The translations under genes were made by a program, and so were the position numbers. The notes beneath the pieces are model-generated. The model did no database searches, was not told the origin of the DNA, and worked only from the letters and a program-made list of their open reading frames with translations. This document shows positions 11,532 to 22,446 of a stretch of DNA of 64,000 bases, in pieces. The stretch is from Cavenderia fasciculata (Eukaryota; Evosea; Eumycetozoa; Acytosteliales; Cavenderiaceae): the NCBI RefSeq assembly GCF_000203815.1, contig NW_004457639.1, positions 1,240,001 to 1,304,000 on the forward strand, read 5' to 3'. Numbering within the stretch: the stretch's first letter is position 1; each line of letters begins with the position of its first letter.

Positions 11532-14094
11532 TTATTCCCTTTCAAGAATGAAACCAAATTCAATTACCCAATTCATTAAATGATCATATTCTTCTTGAGT
11601 ATAATTATTTACTATACTATTATTATTATTAATATTTTTGTTGTTGAAATAATAACTTTGTCAACATTGATTCCAAATTCCAATATATTCAATGTCAAAT
11701 GGAGGTGGATTCATTGGATATTTGATGTATTGATATTCATCTAGTTGATCTTGTTGATAGAGTCTATACAATCTTTGAAGATGATTAAAGAAATTTTTAT
11801 CATACATAAAGTTATTGTGATCTTTGGATGGGTCGTCCAACCAAAATTCAACATTTGACTCAATAGAGAACCTAACCCAAAGAATATTGAATTCTTCATC
11901 GGTCAATTCTTTTGCATAATAGATGATTTCAAATCTTTTTTTGGTTGGTACTAGATCTAAAATTTTGTTGGCAAGTTGTTGATAGTCTTGGAATTGGTCA
12001 ATATCTTCTTGTTTTGATTGTCTATCCTTTTTGACCAAATCAAAATACAAGTTAAATAGAATTTCAATCGAGGATTTCTGGTATGAAGGCACCATTTGAG
12101 GCATTGTGTCTAGGTATTTCATTGCAAAATGATAGTGACCTGCATTGACAACCAATAAAAGGATTCTGACAAGTTCACTGGCTAGGATAGTGTTGAGGGC
12201 TGAGACTGCTTTGTAAACACGTTTGTAAAGATTTATATTGGCAGTCATGGCTGCACTCGAGAGTAAAATGTATTGAGGAACAAATTCGACATAGGGGTAG
12301 ATCCGTTTCTTACAACACAGTTGGGTTAACCTTTCGATAAACAAAGGATGGACTATCCTTTTGTCCAAGATTGGGAAGCTGAAACTTGGTTGGCCTATGA
12401 TGTCCCATTCATTCAATATTCTTACAAAGACGGATATGAATTCACCACTGCTTTGGTAATCATCTCTTGTGTACCTATCGACCAATTCGTTTGGGAATTT
12501 ACAATGGTTGGGGAATTCTTTGACAAAGGCAACCAGTCTCTCGACCAAATGGTGAAAGACATTGCCGCTAGTCATATCAATGATGGATGCAATCGAGTCT
12601 GCAATATCGATATTGATTGACCGACAAAACCCTGATTTGAGTACATAATCTAGTTGGTCATACTACTGACCCTTTGGGGATTGTTCAAGTGTTGATCGGA
12701 CAATATTGGAATAGGTTCTCTCCATTTGACAAACATGATCTGACAAGAGATCAATGTAATGACGAGAGCAAAATATGGGATGTATCGACAACCTGGGATT
12801 GCAGGTTCCAATTCTAAAGGTAAAGTTTGGGTTGTTTTGCAGACGTGCATACTCTAATACAAATGAGACTACTTGTTCAGATCCAGATGCAAGAGCCTTT
12901 GCAAAGTAATCTTGTTCTTGCATTTTCAAATTTATATTTTGGGAATCATTCATATCAGTTGTCTGTGGTGAGAAAATGTATCGAACATACTCAATGTCTG
13001 CCCCATTGTTGATCTTGTCCATTAATCCTTGGTCATCATAATAATAAGAATAATCATCCCAGTAGTCGATTTTTATGATTTCTTTCTTTCTCTCGTTTTC
13101 TTGTATATTTTTGCTTGCATATGGCGAGAAGAGAAATGGAGAGATCTTTGGTTTCCATTTTTTCTTTCCTTGAGAGGCATGTTTGATGAGATTGAGACGG
13201 TTATAAACCAATGCATACATTCTAATATTTCCTTGTGTCTCTTTATCGATCATTTTGTTGAGTTTTGTGACGACATTGTACAGTTGGATCAACTCTGTAT
13301 CCGTCTTTTTGTTGAATAAATCTTTAATCATTGTTGGTAAACCACAATCTATTGGCTCGTACTGTCTAAATAAATCAATGAGATTTGAGAGATTATATCG
13401 ACCAAACAACTCTCTAATGATATCCACATCTCCAAAAACTAAGATAGCAGTCTTTACCATTCTATTCAATAATCTATTTGATTCAATAAATATACTATCA
13501 TCTATCAATAGATTGAAAACCTTTGGATTTAGACAATAGATATTGGTTTCTCCATGACAATAGATATCTTCTGCGCTATCTTCTCCATGACATGAATCGA
13601 TAAAATCGATTCTGATGGTCATTTGAAAAGGTGATATCTCTCTCTTGATTCTATTCAATAGGTATTCCAATACTCTATAATTATTAAAGCAAATAGCTGC
13701 TGATAATATTCTTGTTAATCTCTTTGTTATAAATAAAAGGTAATTAATTAATAACTTGATTGTTTTTTCATATCAATATTGCTTTGCTATAATACATACA
13801 TGACTATGATCATTTCTATATCTACCATCAGTAAACATCATTCTCCAAAGCTGATCTATATGTTTAAAGAATAGGTCATTCGAACCATATTGAATATAAT
13901 CAACCAAAGTATAAAGTGATGATACTTTAACAGTTTCAATCTCTAATTGTTTATGAATAGAACTAACATGATTGAATATCTGTCTTCTAAGATATAATTG
14001 ATTCAACATAGCTTTGAATAAAGTTGACGACGATGATATAGCTGATTGATTTGATCATTATGATCTTCTTTTCTCTTGTGTTTATATCTTCCAT
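11532..14094 (-). pseudogene. F6: nearly intact F-family copy with two in-frame nonsense codons
   Basis: Exon 2 runs 11532-13721, exactly 730 codons with no net frame change. It is interrupted only by TAG at 12663-12665 (where relatives have the E of KGQEYDQL) and TGA at 11661-11663 (where relatives have L after IWNQC). A 78-bp intron (13722-13799) separates it from exon 1, which ends at 13800. The exon 1 leader MLNQLYLRRQIFNHV is open from 14009. The upstream start homologous to that of F5 (ATG at 14094, MEDINTREKK) is in another frame. F6 is very similar to F7 over long stretches, for example 13240-13520 against 15930-16210. The two are recent tandem duplicates, one of which is being lost. 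Confidence 0.8.
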
Positions 14095-14172
14095 TATCTA
14101 AATCACATCACAATAAGCTGTCAAGTTATTCTCTTTCAAAACCACCACTAGAATTTTAATGAATTATGTTTT

Positions 14173-16713
14173 TTATTTTTTATTTTCATCAACACCAGAA
14201 GGAGTGAAACCAATTTCAATTGCCAGACTCATAAATTTATCATATTTTTTTTGAGTATAATTCTTTACTATTCTATTATTATTATTATTATTTTTGTTGA
14301 AATAATAATTTTGTAAACATTGATTCCAAATACCAATATATCTTCTTGTGAGAGGAGGTGGATTCATTGGATATTTGATGTATTGATATTTGTCAAGTTG
14401 ATCTTGTTGATAGAGTCTATACAATCTTTCAAGATGATTAAAGAATTTTTGATCATATTTAAAATCAGTGTGATGGTTGGATGGGTGGACCAACCAATCA
14501 CGAATATTTAAATCATCAGAGAACCTAACCCAAAGAATATTGAATTGATCATCAGTCAATTCTGTTGCATAATAGATGATTTCAAATTTGTTTCTAGTTG
14601 GTACTAGATCTAAAATTTGATTGGCAAGTTGTTGATAGTCTTGGAATTGGTCAATATCAATATCTTCTTGTTTTGATTCTATATCCTTCTTGGCCAAATA
14701 AAAATACAAGTTAAATAGAATTTCAATCGAGCTTTTTAAATATGGAGACAACATTTGAGCTATTAAGGTCACATCAATAAATTCATTGACATATTTCATT
14801 GCAAATTGATAGTGACTGGCATTGACCACCAATAAAAGGATTCTGACAAGATCAAATGTTGGAATAGTGCTAATGGCAGAGATGGCAAAGAAAATACGTT
14901 TGAAGAGATCCATGTTGGCGGTAATGGCTGCACTTTTGAGGAAAAGGTAGTAAATTTCTTCATATTCTCCAAAAGGGGGGTGGCTTTTACAAAAAAGATA
15001 GGTTAACCTTTCAATAAGCGCTGGATGGAGTGTCCATTCGTTTCTAATTCGGATGCGGAAGCTGGGTTTGGAAGTGTTATCCCATTCATTTAATATCCTT
15101 CCGACGACAGATATGAATTGATCCCGTCCTTGGTAATCATCTCTGGTGTACTTGTGGACCGATTCAAATGGAAATATACAATGGTTGGGTTTTACCTTTA
15201 CATATGCAACTAGTCTCTCTATCAAATCATGATATACATTGCCGTTAGTCATATCAATGATTGATGCAATTGAGTCTGAAAAATCGATATTGATTGACCG
15301 ACAAAGCGCTGATTTGAGTAAATAATCTAGTTGGTCATACTCTTGACCCTTTTGAGCATGTTGGAGTGTCGATCGGATGATATTGGAACAGCTGTAATCC
15401 GTTGGACGAACATATCTTCCCAAGAGATCGATGTAATGGCGAGAACAAAAGACCGGATGGATCGAGAACATGAGACGAGAGGTTCCAATTCGAAATTTAA
15501 AGCCTGGGTCGCTTTGCTGACGAACATACTCTAATAAAAATGTGACAGATTGATCAGATCCAGAGGCAAGAGACCCTGCAAAGTAATCCGGAGTCTGCAT
15601 CATCATAAATATATCATCGGAATTATTGATGGTTGTCTGTGGTGAGAATATGTGCCGAATATATTCAATGTCTGTTCCATCTTTGATCTTGTCCATCAAT
15701 CCTTGGTCATCATAATAATAAATAAAATCTTCAGTGTGGTAAATTTCTTTGATTTCTTTCTTTCTCTCATTTTCTTGTATCCTCTTACTTGCATATGGTG
15801 AGAAGAGATGTGGGGAGAGGATGTTTGGTTTCCATTCTGGTTTTATGATGGCATTTCCTTGAGAGACATGTTTGATGAAATTGAGACGGTCATATACCAA
15901 TGAATACACTTTTATATTTCCTTGAGTGTCTTTATCAACCATTTTGTTGAGTTTTGTGACGACATTGTACAGTTGGATCAACTCTGTATCCGTCTTTTTG
16001 TTGAATAAATCTTTAATCATTGTTGGTAAACCACAATCTATTGGTTCGTACTGTCTAAATAAATCAATGAGATTTGAGAGATTGTATAGACCAAACAACT
16101 CTCTAATGATATCCACATCTCCAAAAACTAAGATAGCAGTCTTTACCATTCTATTCAATAATCTATTTGATTCAATGAATATACTATCATCTACCAATAG
16201 ATTGAAAACCTTTGGATTTAGACAATAGATATTGTCCTTTCCATGACATGTATCGATAAAATCGATACTGATGGTCATTTGAAAAGGTGATATCTCTCTC
16301 TTGATTCTATTCAATAGGTATTCCAATACTCTATAATTATTAAAACTAATAGCTGCTGATAATATTCTTGTTAATCTCTTTGTTAAAAATAAAAGGTAAT
16401 TAATTAATATCTTTGATTGTTTTTCATATCTATATTGCCTTGCCATAATACATACATGACTATGATCATTTCTATAAATACCATCAGTAAACATCATCGT
16501 CCAAAGTTGATCTATATGTTTAAAGAATAAATCATTCAAACCATATCGAATGTAATCAACCAATGTAAAGAGTGTTGAGAATTTAATAGGTTGAATCTCT
16601 AATTGTTTGTGAATAGAACTAACATGATTAAATATTATCTTTCTAATAACCTGATTATTCAATATCTTTTGAAATGAATTCTTTGTGTGTATGAATTTAT
16701 CTCTATCTTTCAT
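14173..16713 (-). CDS. F7: intact F-family (possibly ankyrin-like) protein, 820 aa
   Basis: Exon 1 is 16456-16713 (86 codons, ATG at 16713, MKDRDKFIH). The intron is 16378-16455 and exon 2 is 14173-16377. I chose the ATG at 16713 because relatives start 15-35 residues before the conserved IIFNHVSSIHKQLEI block. The frame is also open upstream to 16860, but that extension looks like untranslated AT-rich sequence. Blocks in order: leader helices with YTLVDYI.YGLNDLFFKHIDQLW-like text, ISPFQMTISIDF, RMVKTAILVFGDVDIIREL, SIHPVFCSRHYIDLL, PPPLTRRYIGIWNQCL, NYTQKKYDKF. There is no signal peptide or membrane span. The 78-bp intron is itself in frame and stop-free, so retention would add 26 residues. 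Biochemical role unknown. Only 115 bp separate its ATG from the F8 stop. Confidence 0.75.
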   Translation of the reverse strand: MKDRDKFIHTKNSFQKILNNQVIRKIIFNHVSSIHKQLEIQPIKFSTLFTLVDYIRYGLNDLFFKHIDQLWTMMFTDGIYRNDHSHVCIMARQYRYEKQSKILINYLLFLTKRLTRILSAAISFNNYRVLEYLLNRIKREISPFQMTISIDFIDTCHGKDNIYCLNPKVFNLLVDDSIFIESNRLLNRMVKTAILVFGDVDIIRELFGLYNLSNLIDLFRQYEPIDCGLPTMIKDLFNKKTDTELIQLYNVVTKLNKMVDKDTQGNIKVYSLVYDRLNFIKHVSQGNAIIKPEWKPNILSPHLFSPYASKRIQENERKKEIKEIYHTEDFIYYYDDQGLMDKIKDGTDIEYIRHIFSPQTTINNSDDIFMMMQTPDYFAGSLASGSDQSVTFLLEYVRQQSDPGFKFRIGTSRLMFSIHPVFCSRHYIDLLGRYVRPTDYSCSNIIRSTLQHAQKGQEYDQLDYLLKSALCRSINIDFSDSIASIIDMTNGNVYHDLIERLVAYVKVKPNHCIFPFESVHKYTRDDYQGRDQFISVVGRILNEWDNTSKPSFRIRIRNEWTLHPALIERLTYLFCKSHPPFGEYEEIYYLFLKSAAITANMDLFKRIFFAISAISTIPTFDLVRILLLVVNASHYQFAMKYVNEFIDVTLIAQMLSPYLKSSIEILFNLYFYLAKKDIESKQEDIDIDQFQDYQQLANQILDLVPTRNKFEIIYYATELTDDQFNILWVRFSDDLNIRDWLVHPSNHHTDFKYDQKFFNHLERLYRLYQQDQLDKYQYIKYPMNPPPLTRRYIGIWNQCLQNYYFNKNNNNNNRIVKNYTQKKYDKFMSLAIEIGFTPSGVDENKK

Positions 16714-16828
16714 TATCTCTTTGTTGTACATGTACACAAAAAAAAGAAAAATGAAAAATGGTGGATGTTTTAAAACTCTGGGTTTAGTTTTCAAAAATAA
16801 TTTATTGGAAATAATTTTTATTAAGCTT

Positions 16829-18254
16829 CTACTTTTTACAATGATTAGGGATGAAACCAATTTCTAATGCTTTATCAATAAATTGATTATATTCTTTTAA
16901 AGTATAATTATTGACAATACTATTATTATTATTATTATTATCTTTGTTGAAATAATATTTATCTAAACATTGATTTAATATTCCAATATATTTTAAATTC
17001 AATGGAGGTGGATTAAATCTAGTTTTAATCGATTGATGTACTTGTAATTGCTCTTGTTTAAAATATTGATATATTCTTTCTAAATGATCAAAGAATTTTT
17101 GATCATATTTTAATTGTTTGTGATGTTTTGATGGATTTGACAACCATTCATTTAAATCCAAATACATATTTGCATATTCAAGCCAAAGTAAATTAAATTG
17201 ATCATTTGTCAATTCAGTTGCATAATAGATGATTTCTGATCTAAGATATTCTGGTACAATTTCCATAACAGTATTTGCAATTTGTTGATCATCATTTCGA
17301 TCCGTTAAATCCAAATATAATTTAAATAGAGTATTGATATCCTTTTTAAATTTTTTGATTGGAGATTCAGCCAATTGAAATGATTTATGGAATTGCAAGA
17401 ATTCCTTGGCAAATGAATAATTGCCTGCAGAGATGATTCGAGGAAGTATTTTGATAAAATGTCTTGGACATGGTTCAAGATTGAGTTGTTCAACTAATCC
17501 AAAAACTTGTTTGTACAGCTTAATGTCATTTGACATGGCTGCACTAGAGAGTAGAAATTCTTTACTTGAACTATTGTGAATAATGTTGGTTATTTTAACA
17601 ACCAAAGAGGGTGCAAGAATCCAATTAAAATCATTATTCTCATATTCCTCCTCCATATTGGTTACACCAGGAATATCTAGAATCTTTTCCATTGCCGCTA
17701 TGAATTGTTCGCGTCTTGGATACTCGGATTTCGTGTACTTGTGAATAGAATCGAAACGGATTTTACATTTCTCTGGGTGATGTTGGATATGGTCTTCTAA
17801 TCTTGTGAGTAAATGACCAAATAGATCATCACCCATTTCAATGACCGATGAAATAGAATCTGCCAAATCAATACAAACTGAATGTCCAAATGGTGACTTT
17901 AGTAGATAATCTAGTTCATCTAATTCTCTACCCTTTGGAGCTTGTGTGAGAGTTGATCGGATAATATCAGAGGATCTTCCAGTAATGATTTCAGTAGCTT
18001 GTTTTGAAAACAAATCGATATATTTACGTGAACAAAACACTGGATGAATCGATTTGAGTGCAACCTTGTTAAAGAACATTGGTTTTCCACCTGAACCATT
18101 GTTCAATTCAAATGTGATAACTTCCTCTACTCCATTTGCAAGTGATTTTACCAAGATTCTTTTTCCCTTTTCCAGTTGATAATAATTATCATTGTTGTAG
18201 TTATAGTTGTAGATTGTAAAGTTGTTGTAGCTACTCCATGTGTAGTTACTGATT

Positions 18255-18320
<66 letters not shown>

Positions 18321-19370
18321 TTGATTATGGTACTATGAATGTACTTGAACAATTCAATGTCTGTACCATTATTTATCTTGTCCAGCAAACCTTCTTTATC
18401 ATGATTGGACAAGGAACCAAAGTTGAACCCCAAGAGTTCGTTCTTTCTGGCATTTGATCGAATGGCGTCGTTTGTAGAGAGAACATCTGGAGAAGAGTAT
18501 TTATGTAAAGGTAATGTGAGTTTGATCAACTCGAGTCGATCTTTTAACAATGCACATCGAGCCATGTCGTTCACGCTGAATCCATATTGGCTGTGTCCAC
18601 GTTTTTGTTTTTGCAACCCTTGAGCAACTTGATATAGCTCCTTTATCTCAAAATCCTTCTTTTTATCAAACATTGTGGCATCTAGTACTTTACCGACTTG
18701 ATAAATCCGAGTATTGGGTTTGCTGTTGATATCGTATCGTTTGAAAATCTGCTGAACCACATCTACATCTCCAACCATCATAATAGCAGTCTCTACCATT
18801 TTACGCAACAATACATTAGACTCTATGAATACATTGTCCTTGATCAATAGATTAAACACCTTTTCACCAAGACTATAAAGATTATTTTGATCAAAATCCA
18901 CAACAACCATAGTTTGAAATGGTCCAATCTCTTTTCTAATTCTATTTAATATATATTCTAATATTCTATCATTTTGATATTGAATTGATGATGACATAAT
19001 TTTTGTTATTTTCTAAATTTAAAAAAAATATATAATTATTAGTAAATATTTTCAAAGTAGTAGTAGTTTTAAAACTTACACCATTATTTCTATAAATACC
19101 ATCAGATGATTCAAACATCATTCTCCAAAGTTGATCTATATGTTTAAAGAATAAATCATCTAAACCATATTGAATGTAATCAACCAATGTATAAAGTGAT
19201 GATACTTTAACAGTTTCAATCTCTAATTGTTTGTGAATAGAACTAACATGATTGAATATCTGTCTTCTAATATAAACTTGATTCAATATTAATTGAAAAG
19301 TATTCTTCTTTTGAAACATCTTGACTTGTTCTTCTTCCTCTCCTCCTTCTTTAACCTTTTTTCTATTCAT
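16829..19370 (-). CDS. F8: intact F-family (possibly ankyrin-like) protein, 824 aa
   Basis: Exon 1 is 19080-19370 (97 codons, ending GIYRNNG). The intron is 19013-19079 (67 bp, GTAAGT donor) and exon 2 is 16829-19012 (727 codons plus stop), all in phase. The leader contains IRRQIFNHVSSIHKQLEIE and LFFKHIDQLWRMMFESSDG. The body has EIGPFQTMVVVDF, KMVETAIMMVGDVDVV, IHPVFCSRKYIDLFS, PPPLNLKYIGILNQCL and the tail NNYTLKEYNQFIDKALEIGF. An Asn tract of more than 20 residues, encoded by (GTT)n on the plus strand at about 18257-18318, lies mid-protein and is followed by a Tyr/Asn-rich stretch. No enzymatic motif is visible. Together with F7 and F9, this copy best represents the functional form of the family. 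Confidence 0.75.
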
Positions 19371-19596
19371 TTATACTAATTATTACTATCTATCTATCTA
19401 TATATATATGTATGTGTATGTATAATATAGTACTACTAAAGAAAATAAAACAATGAACTAAAAAAATATAACTTTGATGAAAACCAAAAAAACAATAAAA
19501 AATTAAAATTTAAAATAAAACTTTGATAAATCTTACTTTTTTATTATTATTTTTACAAACCATATGACAGTCTGAATATATATATTATTATTATAA

Positions 19597-21752
19597 TTAT
19601 TTCTTTGTAAAGAATGAAGTAATGTTGGTTTGAACACCTTTCTTTTCGGGTGAAGATGTTGTAGTTGTGGTTGCTGATTTCTTGGTTGCTGCTGCTTTCT
19701 TTGTTGAACCAGACTTTGGTTTGGCAGCAGCTTTGGTAGTGGTAGTTGTCGATGTTGTTTCTTGTTCATCACCATCTTCGAATTCAGCTGCATCTTTTTC
19801 TTTTTTCTTGGTGGCAGTAGTTGATTTTTTAGTTGGAGTTTTCTTCTTTTCATCTTGTTCATCTCCTTTGGATTTGGTTGTTGTTGTTGTCGATTTGGAA
19901 GCTGGAGCCTTTTTCTTTGCTGGTTCCTTTGCAATTGTTTTTTGTTTCTTAACTGGTTGTTCTTCCTCTTCCTCTTCCTCTTCTTCAGCTACCTCTTCTT
20001 GTTCAACAACCTTTTCCTCTTCCTCTTCTTCCTCTTCAACAATAACCTTTTTCTTTGGAGTTGATTTTTTGGTTGGAGTTGATTCTTTTTCCTTTCTCTT
20101 TGTACTTGTTGTCTCCTTTTTCTCCTTTTCCTCCTTTTCCTTTTTCCCTTTTGCCAATCTTTCCTTTTCCTCCTTTTCCTTTTCCAATCTTTCCTTTTCC
20201 TTTTTCTCCTTTTCTAATCTCTCCTTTTCCTCTTTTTCTTTTTTTTCCTTTTCCTTTTTCTCTTTTTCCAATCTTTCTTTTTCCTCTTTTTCTTTTTGTT
20301 TCTTTTCCTTTTCCAATCTTTCTTTTTCCTCTTTTTCCTTTTTCTCTTTTGCCAATCTTTCCTTTTCTTCCTTTTCCTTTTTCTCCTTTTCTAATCTTTC
20401 TTTTTCCAATGTCTCCTTTTCCTTTTCTAATCTTTCTTTTTCTAATCTTTCTTGTTCTTGAGATTGTGAATTTTCAATTTCCATTTCATCTTCACTATCC
20501 AAAATATTCTTTTTTCTCTTTACAAATACTTGTTCTTCTTCTTCATCTTCACTTGCAAATGGATCGTTACTACCAGAGTCACTGTCACTGCCACTGTCAT
20601 CATCATCACTATGTGATTTCTTTTTCTTTTGATTGACTGGTACAAATGCCTTTGATATTTGTTGTGGAGCAGATTTCTTGGTGGCAGCTGCCTTTTTAGA
20701 AGGTGCAGCTACCGATGACGGTTTAACATGAACAACATCATCCTTTAACTTTTGATCATACTTTGCAAACAAATCAACCTTTCCACCCTCATCATTTTGA
20801 GTTGGTTTGAAAAAGTTTGCGAATCCCTTGGCTGCTGCAGCTGCTGCTGGTTTGGCTGCAGATTTAGCTGATGGTTTAGAATTTGGTTTTGTTGTAACTG
20901 GAGTAGTAGAAGTAGTAGCAGCAGCAACTGGAGCACTAGTAGTAGTAGTTGTAGTTGTAGTTGTAGAAGATGATGGAACTACTGTTGGTTTTGGCTGTTG
21001 TTGTTGTTGTTGTGGAGGTTGTTGTGGAATTAAAACAGGTCTCTTTAATTCCCTCTTTTTAATTGATGGTGATTGAATTGGTATGTCCCTTTTAAAAACA
21101 AATAAATTAATTAATTAATTAATTAAAGTTAGATTTGAATTAAGAATGTATATTATATGTTGTGTACATACTTGTTAAAATAATGATTATCCAATTCTTT
21201 GACTACTTTGTATTGAGATCTCATTTGTTCGACGGTTTGAGTGATTGTGTAGATTGGATCTTTGGGCAAGCTAGACTCACCCTTTGATAAACTATATACA
21301 TGTTCACTAGTAACCTTTTTAAATTGTTTTCTTGATTCTTCCAATCGATCAGCTGGTACCAATACAATAGATAATGTACGTACACATCTATCAGGTGTCG
21401 CTACATTGTCTGTATTACTACTAACATTCACCAATTCACCTGATATCAAATAGATCGGTGTAACTTTATCTTTATTATTTTCATAATAATAATATAATAT
21501 TCTAAAATAATAATAATAATAATACATATATAAACAAAGAGAATAAGTTAGAATACAATAATCATCTCATCTATTACATCATCTTATCTAACATGTATAA
21601 TCATCTTACTCTTTAGCAATATTTGGATGTAATTTAAATTGATTTGAAATGTATCTATAGTTGATAGTCAAACCTTCTTGTTGAATGACTTTATTCAATG
21701 TATCTATAATCTTGCTTTGTAATGAATCTTCGTCGTTATCTACTTCCATCAT
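19597..21752 (-). CDS. pold3: DNA polymerase delta subunit 3 (POLD3/p66, Cdc27-like), 654 aa
   Basis: The accessory subunit links polymerase delta to PCNA in the nucleus. Exons are 21610-21752, 21172-21501 and 19597-21088; the phases fit (143 + 330 + 1492 nt = 655 codons). The N-terminal domain shows the winged-helix start (TLNKVIQQEGLTINYRYIS, then LHPNIAKEILYYYYE), the YLISGELV strand and the HVYSL.KGE block typical of POLD3. A middle motif, KGFANFFKP, resembles the SNFFG motif of animal POLD3. The C-terminus ends with a clear PIP box, QTNITSFF (Q-x-x-I-x-x-FF). Between them lies a long run of Lys/Glu-rich repeats (EKERLEKEKKEKE type, about 20120-20455), then acidic and Thr/Lys-rich tracts. 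The repeat region probably forms a single charged helix. The start could be either of two adjacent ATGs (21752 or 21749). Confidence 0.88.
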
Positions 21753-21910
21753 TTTACTTTAGTAAATATTAGTATTCTACTTGTAAATCAGATATATGTA
21801 AAAATCATATGATAAAAGATCGGTGCTGTGTTTCCCTCCTTTTTCTACTTCAAATTCAATTTTTCAAAAAATGAACTTCCTCAAATTCAAAACAAAAAGG
21901 TAATAGTTGT
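21753..21910. other. 5' flank of POLD3
   Basis: A short, mainly T/A-rich stretch between the POLD3 start codon and the inverted-repeat element. No gene seen; it presumably holds the POLD3 promoter and 5' leader. Confidence 0.5.
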
Positions 21911-22263
21911 AGGACAGATCCCTAGGGGTATTTCATTTGGATAATTGAGATTGGAATTTGGTTGTAGTAAGGGATCTTGAGAATACTATACTCTCATCAC
22001 TATACATTCATTCACTATTTACCATTGAAACTATCATTTATGGGTGTTTTTCCATGTTGCCATCCTTTTGTTTTTTTTTGTTTTTGAGAACAATGAAGGA
22101 ATAGGACTTGGAATGATTCCTGAATGATATAAATAACCCATAAATTAACATACATGCATTGGTTCAATCAAACAATCTAATGGTAAACTAGATTAACATT
22201 CTCAAGATACCCTTCCTACAAAAATAACAACTTTCAAGAAGAAACCCCCCAGGGATCTGTCCT
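21911..22263. mobile_element. 353-bp element with long imperfect terminal inverted repeats (MITE-like)
   Basis: The left end begins AGGACAGATCCCT and the right end is its inverse, AGGGATCTGTCCT. The similarity continues inward as an imperfect inverted repeat of about 75 bp, in which TTGTAG, AAGGG and ATCTTGAGAAT recur on opposite strands (left near 21960-21995, right near 22195-22225). The centre has no open frame. This is the shape of a non-autonomous DNA transposon or a long hairpin-forming repeat. No convincing target-site duplication is visible at the two edges, so the element boundaries and class remain uncertain. Confidence 0.6.
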
Positions 22264-22446
22264 TAAATTATTATTATTATTATTTTTCTAGTTTTTTTAT
22301 TTTTTGTCTCCAATTATTATTATTGGAATAAATAAATAAATATATATATAGTTCCTAGGAAATTACACAAATCGATTGATTGATTGATTGATTAATTTTA
22401 AATTAAATATATGTTGGTTTATTTGGTTTGGTTTAGTTTGGTTTGG

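Noticed and set aside
16714-16860. Extended N-terminus of F7 (49 extra codons)
   Set aside because: Paralogues start much closer to the conserved leader. The extra residues come from AT-rich intergenic sequence and overlap the F8 3' end.
18176-18457. Poly-Val open frame on the plus strand
   Set aside because: Reverse complement of the (AAC)n Asn tract in F8.
19667-20636. Long Ser/Phe/Pro-rich plus-strand frames (19667-20461, 20055-20636)
   Set aside because: Antisense shadows of the Lys/Glu repeats in POLD3; monotonous triplet repeats keep all frames open.
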